Shown in pieces: positions 56,551 through 64,000 of a DNA stretch of 64,000 nt (position 1 is its first letter; every line of letters starts with the position of its first letter). The DNA comes from Cylicocyclus nassatus. Its lineage: Eukaryota; Nematoda; Chromadorea; Rhabditida; Strongylidae. The DNA lies in the NCBI GenBank assembly GCA_958299035.1, contig CATQJL010000001.1, forward strand, positions 34,014,780 to 34,078,779, written 5' to 3'. The position numbers were made by a program, and so were the translations under genes. Below the pieces are notes generated by a model. It made no database searches and had not been told where the DNA came from. It worked only from the letters and a program-made list of their open reading frames with translations.

Positions 56551-56551
56551 T

Positions 56552-56643
56552 GGTAGGTGGGCGGTGCAAAGCGCTGTGATAAGGTGATGCTGAGACAGAT
56601 GCCATTTCTTGCAGAGGCATGTCGTTCAATCAATATATCGATT
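56552..56643 (+). promoter_or_regulatory. Putative promoter blocks shared by both EGL-1-like genes (copy B)
   Basis: GTGGGCGGTGCAAAGCGC within 56,552-56,575 matches 63,173-63,196 in 23 of 24 bases over the longer block, and ATCAATATATCGATT (56,629-56,643) is also shared. The GC-box core GGGCGG suits an Sp1-type factor; in C. elegans an Sp1 factor (SPTF-3) activates egl-1. The second block has a Pbx/Hox-like look. These factor assignments are inference. Confidence 0.6.
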
Positions 56644-56714
56644 ACCCATGCGCACCCCTCTCACTCCGCAGCATTCACATATCCTTCAAAACTTTCTCTT
56701 TTCAGGTGTTAATC

Positions 56715-57102
56715 ATGGATCAGATGCGTAACTACAAAAATCCTTGCGAATCCTCGTCAAGGAATTTTACAAATTTTGGATTGAGCGCAGTTTATGCTGC
56801 AGTTCATACGTTCTTCGGTAGAACTGGTTTTCTCGAATCACCAAAATGTAGGTTGGATCCATCGATTGGATAACTTATACATGACAGACCAAACATTTAG
56901 ATGTTCTCGATGAGCGACCGAAACGAATGGCTTCACGACTTATACAGCTTTCCGATGAATTCGACAAAGAGCTAATGCCCGTTAGTTTTTGAGAATTTTA
57001 TTTCATCAGCATCTACGCAATTTTTATTTTCAGGATGACCGCTGCACCTGCCATATTCTCTCGTATCTCTTGCTGCTCGTACGATGGCTGATCTGCTATT
57101 GA
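56715..57102 (+). CDS. EGL-1-like BH3-only cell-death activator, paralogue B
   Basis: Joined exons 56,715-56,847, 56,901-56,980 and 57,034-57,102 give 93 codons. The introns are 53 bp each with GT...AG borders. The start is the ATG 10 bases after an acceptor-like CTTTTCAG, which may be a trans-splice site. Residues 54-69 (MASRLIQLSDEFDKEL) form a BH3-like helix: L58, the small residue S62 next to D63, F65 and D66. Residues 78-93 (HILSYLLLLVRWLICY) are a hydrophobic tail, probably a membrane anchor. C. elegans EGL-1 (about 91 residues) has the same order and an xCDDFD core; it binds CED-9, which frees CED-4 and leads to CED-3 activation. The N-terminus MDxxxNYKxP is shared with the paralogue at 63.4 kb. 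The 93-codon frame is kept across introns, which supports function. The call rests on motif and layout; CED-13-like is the main alternative. Confidence 0.78.
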
Positions 57103-57224
57103 TTGAGCACCACTGTCATAGTCAAGATTCTGTAGAGTGTATATTCTTCAAAGATCTTAATTATGGACACTTGTGTTTTATTATTTAAGCTTTGTACACA
57201 TAGAAGATTGCTTGTATATACTTG

Positions 57225-57440
57225 TCTAATGAAGCTGTATATTTATGAACAGTGCCTATTCACAGAAGATAGAAGTAGAAGTCCTCAATATTTAAGATCC
57301 ATAATCTAGCGTGCGGTAATCTCAGTGACGTCACGGCGTCCCTTCGACCTAACAGGAAATTTAAGTTCAAAGTTGACATGTCAAATTTGAAAATGGGCGC
57401 GTGACAGTTCTGGCTGATGACGTCGCAGTAGAACAAGTGA
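57225..57440. repeat. Downstream block of the duplicated gene unit (copy B)
   Basis: TGACGTCACGGCGTC (57,326-57,340) and the following AAATTTAAGTTCAAAGTTGAC with ATGTCAA match 63,929-63,990 and, more loosely, 7,738-7,800. The palindromic TGACGTCA is a CREB/ATF-type site. Confidence 0.65.
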
Positions 57441-58269
57441 AGCCCACCAGCGATTTCTTCAAGTAATGCTGTCCTCCCCCCCCCCCCCATCGCCGGTGCA
57501 CCCAAAAAACAGCAGCTGTGCTAAATTATAAAATTGTCAAAAAATACATGAAACCATAAAGTTCTTCATTTTCTTGAGTGGCAAGATAGCATGATAATTT
57601 CATGCTACGTTAACAAAGTGCATAGCATCGCCAATTGAAGAGAGGAATGTAAGGCGTTAACGGATGCAATATTTTGAAAAAATGCTGTTACAATTATGGT
57701 ATTAGTCAGCTTATGAGCTAAACAATGGGTAAAGGGTCTCTCCACACTTGGAGACAATCAAATTATTCAGCCAAGATGAATTTTTATCTACTATAGGAAG
57801 CAGAATATGATGGTAAAACATGCCCGTTAGAGTAATTCGTTGTAATAAATTACTTTCTAATTTGCATACGCAAATTCGATTTCGTTTAGGAATAAGCACC
57901 TCATTAATGCTCCACCGGCTGTTTCTATTGATATGTAGCTGATTTTTGGCACCTACAAACATGCTTCATTTAATTTCATAGAATTGGTTGGCGAAAGTAC
58001 TGATGCGGAAGCGGCAGAAAGAAATTGGAAAGATTTTTTTTGGTTATGCTCTTTATTTATGCTCTGCTCCATTACCGCCACAAATAAGGGATAGTTTACC
58101 AGAGAACTATAAAGCATGCTGCGAGAATCAAAATCTATAGGAGTAATATGTGCAAGTCCGAAATATGCAAAAATTTTCGTCGATAAGCTTTGCCTGCGCA
58201 AGCGATATACAGGATGTTATGTGGAGTTGCATGATCGGAAAGAGCTAAAAGAATACTTCACAAGCGGAG
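57441..58269. other. No gene recognised
   Basis: A poly-C run at about 57,478 and several short frames without domains. Confidence 0.35.
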
Positions 58270-58525
58270 CCCAGGTCTCGGCACAAATCGTCTGGAAGCA
58301 GGCTGGACTTCGTTTTCGGAGCAAAAAGGCAGAGGGGATTCGTTTTTGTGGATCCGAAAAAACACAAAAACTAGCAAAAACCAGATTTTTTAGTCAACGT
58401 TTCCAATGAGGTTCAAAGGAGACTTCGTAAAATTTTGCGAAAATTAGAAGGGGGCTTCGTTTTCAAATAGCCCAGAAAAGGACTCGGGCCGGGTACATAG
58501 CGTCCACTATCCTCGGTCGCTTCCG
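58270..58525. repeat. Dispersed repeat, copy 1 of a local pair
   Basis: GGTCTCGGCACA, then GGTTCAAAGGAGACTTCGTAAAATTTTGC and GACTCGGGCCGGG, follow the same order as at 59,270-59,520 (GGCTCGGCACA, GGGGTCAAAGGAGACTTAAAATTCTGCC, CCGTGCCGGGCTCC). The copies are about 1 kb apart in the same orientation. Confidence 0.65.
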
Positions 58526-59269
58526 TTCTCGTGTTTGAAAGATTTTCTACAGTATAGCAACCTTTGCAACGGTGAAAAAGCAAAGTAAAGCAGATTTATT
58601 CACACGTGCACTTTCAAATGCTCCAAACATTCAGCTTTAAATTTCTGAAGCCTGAACGCTGTTTGCTAAAGCATGCAAATAAGCATAGAACAATGACTTC
58701 GATACTCTCGATTTGCTGCATTTGAACATGTCGACACAAAGAGAAAACAAGGAATGACTTACGAAGATGGAATTTTGCAAAGAAGATGTGACGAGAATAT
58801 AATAGAATACTAACATGTAATGAATATTTACGCCAGAGGGACTTGGAACCACCAGCTATTTGAATGCTACCTCTTATATTACAAAGGGACAACAGAAATG
58901 AGTAACAATGACAAACCTCAGACATTCTTTGGTGCTACCATAACAGCATCGAGTAGATTCGCTTATATAACATGCTACAGCCTGATTTACTTTGTAATTT
59001 ATGCGTCTGCCCTTTTAAAACTTCCATTGCAAGGCTTTATTTTATTCAAAAGTCGTAGCTGCGGTTAAAGTCTTACATGAAGTGCGCAAATATGATAGAA
59101 CGTTGGATTTTTTACTACCACACAACGTTCATATTGCCCAGAATACAGCAAATCACAAAAAAGCTTGAGAACCAGAGATATGAGGTTGAGGAAAGAGAGA
59201 GAAGAAATAGGACTTTTGTTTCAGTTCCCTGACGTTTAAAAGTTAAGGTACAATTTTTAAGGAAAATAG
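58526..59269. other. No gene recognised
   Basis: Short frames on both strands only. Confidence 0.35.
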
Positions 59270-59525
59270 GGCCAGGGCTCGGCACAGGTGGCTTATAAGT
59301 AAGCTGAATACCTTTTTTGGGGCAAAAAGTGAATATTGTTTTTGTGGCCGAAAACACTACATAGGTTACGTTTTTTAGTCGACATTTTTGTTTTTTTTGG
59401 GGGGGGGGGGGTTTACGTTTACGGTTTGGGGTCAAAGGAGACTTAAAATTCTGCCAAAGGGGGACATCGGTTTTTCCATTTTCAAAAAGGCACCGTGCCG
59501 GGCTCCGAATAGGGCGTCCGCAATT
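59270..59525. repeat. Dispersed repeat, copy 2 of a local pair
   Basis: Shares TTTTTTAGTCGACATTT-type and GTCAAAGGAGACTT strings with copy 1. A G-run of about 13 interrupts it near 59,400. Confidence 0.65.
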
Positions 59526-60014
59526 TTCATCTACGAATGTAGGATACAAACATAGGACCAACAAAGAGTTGGCCGAAGAATAGAAGAAAGCGTGATAAGA
59601 TAAGACTCGACAGATACTCGACTTCGCCAGCTTCAGTTTCCGACAGAAAATTCGGAGAAGGTCTGGTAAAACCCTAAATTTGCTGCCAAGTGTAAATGTT
59701 GTACTGACTTCTTTAAAAAAAAGGAATCATAACATGCGCACCTAATATAGTGCAAAAATGTCCCTTAACTCTGGAATGGGCGTTGAATGGTCAATTTATT
59801 TGTTAGAGTAATAAGAAGACGAAGGTACGAAAGCGCTGAATTACTTCCCTTCATTTACTCATTTGAGATAACTCGATTCTCGGCATGAAATCGCTGGATC
59901 AAGTGCCCCATTAGGATGAGTAATGAGTTCTTAAAAGAGATGCAGAAGGAGCCACTCATAAATTGTAGAAATACCGTGGTCATCACACGGATTATCGCTG
60001 TTTTAAGCTAACGA
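59526..60014. other. No gene recognised
   Basis: AT-rich spacer. Confidence 0.35.
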
Positions 60015-60027
60015 TGGGGTTAGAGGA

Positions 60028-60143
60028 CTATATCTCGGCAATTGGGAGGGTCTCGCGCGGACACTCAGCCTGTGCATGTATTGAAATGTGTATTTGTTGT
60101 AGTTGTCCGGCGAGACCTTCCACTTTCGGCGACATATAGTCCC
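60028..60143. mobile_element. Small palindromic MITE
   Basis: GGACTATATCTCGGCAATTG with GGAGGGTCTCGCGCGGACA mirrors TGTCCGGCGAGACCTTCCAC with TTTCGGCGACATATAGTCC. Arms are about 40 bp. Flanks are TAGA and CTA; the duplication is unclear. Confidence 0.75.
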
Positions 60144-60238
60144 TACCGCTAACCTTTCTCTTAGTCTTCTACTTTCGTAATCTTCTATCGCTGACTCATG
60201 ACAAGACGTCCAATGGTCCGGCTACAGTTTAAATTACC

Positions 60239-60276
60239 ACGGTCGCAGTGATGATTGATGGCGGCCGTTCTTAAGT
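60239..60276. repeat. Short duplicate of 7079-7116
   Basis: CACGGTCGCAGTGATGATTG with ATGGCGG matches CACGGTCACAGCGATGATTG with ATGGCGG just upstream of the pseudogene at 7.1 kb. Its origin is not known. Confidence 0.55.
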
Positions 60277-60486
60277 CGTGTTCTCTATTTATAAGAGCGG
60301 TCGACTGAGCTGATGAGGCATCCATTCAGCGAAATTCATGTCTCTTTGCCCTCAGACCACATGAGTAACAAAGATCATTTTGCTGTTAAGCTATACATTA
60401 CATCATTGCTTACTAACATACATTTGGATTCCTCAAATACTGGACTGCAACATCACATTCTGCGTTTTATAGGCAAAGTTCTCTAA

Positions 60487-61885
60487 GGGAGCCTCCAGAC
60501 CGCGCCGGGACCGCACCGGTTGTCGCTTTTGCAGCCGGTAGCTGCTTTCGCGCCGGTTGCCGCTAGTGCAGCCGAAGCGCACTGTGTCAGATTTTGTCCT
60601 TGGAGCGTAACGAGAGCCTATTGGCACTAGATGCTAGGCTTTTCGATTCCTTTGCCATCACTTGTTTCCAAAGTTCTCTTCTTTGCTGTAGTAATGCACT
60701 GCAGATATGGTTCATTTATTCTGGATTCCGTTTTTTCGGTCGTCTACGATGCTGGAAAAATCGATTCATTGTCGAGTGAAACCCTTTCAGTCTAGATCCC
60801 GCTGTAGAGCTATTGCAAGGCAAGGCCTTTTCGACGTCTTTCTCGTTTTGAAACTGGTTTACTATGCTGGATGAGCAAGTTGCAAATGTACTTTCTTTGT
60901 TTTTGAAGCCATTTCATCATGCCGTAAGAGCGATTTAGCTGCAGAGCTCAAATTCTCTGTACTATTTTTGCTCTTGGTACTTCACTACGCTGATTAACGA
61001 TCTATTCCAAAGCTGAGTCATTTGGTGCCTTCTCCTTCTCCATTCAAGGTATATACCGTTTACTTCAGCATAGTAAAATAGCTAACCTTGAGTAGTTAAA
61101 CGAAACTTAGATCAGTAAGTGTACCTTCAAACCTAGTAAAGTAGCTTTGAAATTAGAAAGTGCAAAAAATAGCGTTTTGCGACGATATCATCCACTCAGC
61201 ACAGTAGACCAACCTTAAGTCGGAAAAGGCATCGAAAAACCTTGCCTGCACAACACACAGCAGAGCAATATCATCAAAACGAAAGCTGTGCAAAAAAGCA
61301 GCGTTCCGCAAAGATTTACGAGCTCCCAGGTTTGAGTGGAGGCAAGTGTGGGCTTTCTCTGTTTTCAATGATAAAGTTAACGAGAGAGTACGAAAAACAA
61401 TGCTGCATGAAGTCTCAACAAGTTCACACATTCAGGAAAAGCCCGCAACCCGATGACTCTTGATAGAAGTAGCATAGCTTCAAAACTAAAGACAAATTTG
61501 AAGAAACTTTGTTCTCTACGAAATCGATCAACCACCGTAAAAGAATAGCCTGGAAATGAATGAAAGACAAAACGCCGTTCATCACTTTTTTTGCTTAAAG
61601 AAACAGCTCTACAGCAGGAGGTAGATTGAATATCCGACAATGAGTCGATTACTCCAGCATAGTAGAACCTGCATGAATACTTACGGAAAGAAGAGGACCT
61701 GGGAAACAAAAGAGTGGTGGCAAAAGAATAAAGCCTAGCATTTAGTGCCAATAGGCTCTCGCGACGCTCCAAGGACAAAATGCGAGACGGTGCGCTTCAG
61801 CTGCAATAGCGGCAACCAGCGCGAAAGCAGCTACTGACTACAAAAGCGACAACCGGCGCGGTCCCGGCGCGGTCTGGAGGCTCCC
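60487..61885. mobile_element. Harbinger-like palindromic element, 1.4 kb
   Basis: GGGAGCCTCCAGACCGCGCC with GGGACCGC at the left mirrors GCGGTCCCGGCGCGGTCTGG with AGGCTCCC at the right, with TAA on both sides. The mirror runs for several hundred bases (CCTTGGAGCG, GAGCCTATTGGCACTA and inverses) and becomes diverged towards the middle. Minus-strand frame 61,778-61,377 mirrors plus-strand frame 60,594-60,779 and is not taken as a gene. Confidence 0.85.
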
Positions 61886-61888
61886 TAA

Positions 61889-63172
61889 CTGCGGTACCCT
61901 TGGAGCATAGTATCATAACATGCTGGAGCTTTTAACTAAAGCACTCTGTCCTGAAATTCACTCTCCTCAACTCATAAAAACTACGGTAATCACAGAATTT
62001 TTGTACACGAAGAGACTTTTCCAGCTCAAGGTTTCCAGTCATGAAGCTCAAGTTTTTGCATGCAGAGCAAATTGCGCAAATATGGGAAAATTTTGAGGGA
62101 TGGGGTATTGAAGATTTCCAAAGTGGCAGATCACAACAATCATTGCTATCCACCAAATAAGGAAAATTTCTCTGTATTCAAATGCCGAGCTGCTGTTCTC
62201 GAAATCCATTTACGCCATGAAACAAAGCTTAGGAAGTTAAAGACTTGTGCTTTCAAAAGTTTGGCTATATCGAAGCATAATTGTCTTTAGTGATGATGGA
62301 AAATCCTAAATATTTGATACCTGGGAAGCTTTGAACTACTCTTCCGCAAAAACTAACTTATGAAAATATACATGCCAAGACGAACTTGTTTTCAGCCAAT
62401 TCAATAACTGAGCCCTAGAGGTAATGGTAGTACCGTTACTTCTAGGGCTATAGTGTACTTAAATATCATGGATGAAAATCTAGGTCATTGAAAAGTCTTC
62501 GTTAGTGGCTATGCAAAAGTTGAAAAGGATTTCACGTAAAGTTTAGTAGGATAGTATGTACGAATCAAATTTGCTCGGCAATTCGCTTATTCTACTAGCT
62601 CAATAGAAAATTACGAGGTTAAATGCAGTGGCTAAAAAACTCAAAGAAGTGCTGAGGCGTTTTCGGGCGTTAGAGATTGCTGTAGGGGCTGGAAAAAAGA
62701 TCCCCGCGAAAAAAGTGGCAGGCTGCGGGAAACTGTAACCTCCACTGATTCTGGCGACAATTGGCTGATAGGCTCAGGCAGCCAATCGCGCCTCAGTTGG
62801 CAGAAATCGCGCCTTCAGTCCCTCCAGCGGTCTCCAAGGCCGAAAAACATCGCACCTCTTGACCTTTCAGCAGTCCTGGACTCAAGCCAAAAAGGGATGA
62901 AAATCTTGCAACTGCATTCCCAAGCCACTGCCTTTGCTTTAATTGCTGCTTATCATGCTGCATAGATTTTGTATAACTGAGCATACCTCTATGCAATATG
63001 TTAGAGGTTACCAAGGGTCTTGTTATCCACAAAATTATAATTTTTGAAGAATCAGTAATTTGATACCAAATAGTCCGACATGGAGTTTATCCCATTCAAA
63101 TTTAGGTAAATAGGTCGCTGTACTCTTCAGACCAAAACTGTGAACGTAATGAACATGTTCACACATGTCCAC
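61889..63172. other. No gene; hairpin and E2F-like sites
   Basis: A hairpin lies at 62,411-62,450: AGCCCTAGAGGTAA pairs with GTTACTTCTAGGGCT. Strings CAATCGCGCC and AAATCGCGCC near 62,785 and 62,808 look like E2F sites, but no gene is visible beside them. Confidence 0.35.
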
Positions 63173-63290
63173 GGTAAGTGGGCGGTGCAAAGCGCTTTAA
63201 ACGTAAAACGGAACACGCTGCAATCGTAAGCAAAACGCGCGATAGACGCCAGTTCTTGCCGCCGTAAATCAGTCGATCAATATATCGATT
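63173..63290 (+). promoter_or_regulatory. Putative promoter blocks shared by both EGL-1-like genes (copy C)
   Basis: GTGGGCGGTGCAAAGCGC (within 63,173-63,196) and ATCAATATATCGATT (63,276-63,290) match copy B. The spacing between blocks is about 76 bp here against about 51 bp in copy B, so the blocks are conserved while the spacer has changed. Confidence 0.6.
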
Positions 63291-63367
63291 GCCTGACGTG
63301 CCGCTTTTGCTTTATATCGATGACATTCGCATTTCTTTATGGTTCTAATTCTTTCCAGATGTTTGTC

Positions 63368-63767
63368 ATGGATTACAAGCATAATTTCAAGTGTCCTTGG
63401 CCCAATGCCAAATCGCCGTCGGATTCAACAATTCTCAGCTATACCGCTACTACCGCATCAGTTACATTCTCCAATAAGGTCAATGTCCTTGAAACAGCGA
63501 ACTGTAAGTTTAGCTGAATGACAGTGATTGTGTATATACAAGCAACTTTCAGATGTCGTTGACGAAAGACCGAAAAGAGTAGCTTCGCGACTTGTACAAC
63601 TTTGTGATAACTTCGACAAAGAATTGTTTCACGTAAGTTTTGGTAAAACTTGTAATTTTCTCAAATGTTGTGTTTGCCGTCGAAGATTTTATTTTTAGAA
63701 TAATTGCCGCATCTGCCACATCCTTTCGTTGCTGCTAAGTCTCCTAAGTTGGCTGATCTGGTCATAA
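63368..63767 (+). CDS. EGL-1-like BH3-only cell-death activator, paralogue C
   Basis: Joined exons 63,368-63,503, 63,553-63,632 and 63,699-63,767 give 94 codons. Introns are 49 and 66 bp, at the same positions and phases (1 and 0) as in paralogue B. An in-frame ATG at 63,359, directly after the CTTTCCAG acceptor, would add three residues; 63,368 is chosen because it aligns with B. Residues 55-70 (VASRLVQLCDNFDKEL) are the BH3-like helix, with the small residue as cysteine (C63-D64). EGL-1 of C. elegans also has cysteine before the aspartate (MCDDFD), an unusual shared feature. Residues 79-94 (HILSLLLSLLSWLIWS) are a hydrophobic tail for likely membrane anchoring. The role by family is binding of the CED-9/BCL-2 protein at mitochondria to start apoptosis. 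Introns have TTTCAG and TTTTTAG acceptors. Assignment is by motif and layout. Confidence 0.8.
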
Positions 63768-63864
63768 CCAGTTTCTCTTATGAAATTGACCAAATTTCGT
63801 GTAAAATAGTGCTGTACATATCAACGACCCTTGTACACCTACTTGTATAATTAATTTAAATTCG

Positions 63865-63870
63865 AATAAA
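63865..63870 (+). terminator. Polyadenylation signal of paralogue C
   Basis: AATAAA lies 97 bases after the stop codon, followed by GTGTTCGTTC. This suggests a short 3' UTR ending near 63,885. Confidence 0.65.
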
Positions 63871-63899
63871 GTGTTCGTTCTTGAAGTGTTGAAGTCTTT

Positions 63900-64000
63900 A
63901 ATTTTGGTTCATTTTCCGCGATTTCTGATGACGTCACGGCGTCTTCTTGAAACCGCGCAAATTTCAAACTTCAAGTTGACTTGTCAATCCGAAGAAGGAA
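63900..64000. repeat. Downstream block of the duplicated gene unit (copy C)
   Basis: TGACGTCACGGCGTC (63,929-63,943) then AAATTTCAAACTTCAAGTTGAC with TTGTCAA match copy B. The unit runs off the window. Confidence 0.65.

Noticed and set aside
61377..61778. 133-codon minus-strand frame
   Set aside because: It mirrors the 60,594 frame within the Harbinger-like palindrome. No domain, and the two copies differ by indels.
62411..62450. A microRNA precursor
   Set aside because: The stem is only about 14 bp with a 10-base loop, too short for a typical precursor.

Overview
The window looks like nuclear DNA from a nematode, most likely a strongylid (hookworm-type, clade V) worm. The clues are short introns (49-66 bp) with TTTTCAG-type acceptors, an RTE-type retrotransposon whose readable protein pieces resemble the hookworm RTE family as I remember it, a BEL/Pao retroelement with a tRNA-Gly primer site, and many Tc1/mariner, Harbinger-like and hAT-type miniature elements. 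Most of the 64 kb is gene-poor and built from non-autonomous, palindromic (foldback) transposable elements, often nested. No search could be run. Family names rest on motifs, termini and target-site duplications read by eye.

The genes of most interest are two intact small genes at 56.7-57.1 kb and 63.4-63.8 kb, both on the + strand. They are paralogues with three exons, identical intron positions and phases, 93 and 94 codons, a shared N-terminus, and a BH3-like motif (ASRL-x-QL-(S/C)-D-x-FD) followed by a hydrophobic C-terminal tail. This is the layout of the nematode BH3-only cell-death activator EGL-1. Both have the same GC-box block (GTGGGCGGTGCAAAGCGC) and an ATCAATATATCGATT block upstream, and a TGACGTCACGGCGTC block downstream. 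A third, broken copy of the 3' exon, 3' UTR and downstream block lies at about 7.1-7.8 kb.

From 8.6 to 22.2 kb there is a four-level nest. An RTE retrotransposon (about 8.65-9.45 and 19.47-22.17 kb) is split by a giant foldback element with roughly 2.2-kb inverted arms (9.45-19.47 kb). One arm is split by a 5.17-kb BEL/Pao element (11,275-16,445) with 699/690-bp LTRs, and again by a 208-bp TA-flanked MITE (16,744-16,951) whose empty site survives in the other arm. The BEL copy has gag and protease segments in several frames but no reverse transcriptase, RNase H or integrase; a coiled-coil plus zinc-knuckle-like segment takes their place.

From 22 to 47 kb lie a stack of mariner-type elements (26.2-28.9 kb, one carrying a transposase helix-turn-helix relic), three Tourist-like palindromes with TTA duplications (25.8, 32.2, 43.9 kb), a hAT-type MITE with an 8-bp duplication (31.06 kb), a family of TAA-flanked palindromic MITEs (1.5, 2.0, 29.0, 33.9, 40.7, 44.2 kb), some with tRNA-like Pol III box motifs in the loop, and two 0.93-kb mariner-type relatives (5.3 and 35.3 kb). 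From 45.8 to 61.9 kb there are five further large palindromes: 45.77-46.73, 47.66-48.65, 52.46-53.62, 53.86-55.51 and 60.49-61.89 kb. Remaining stretches show no gene I can support.
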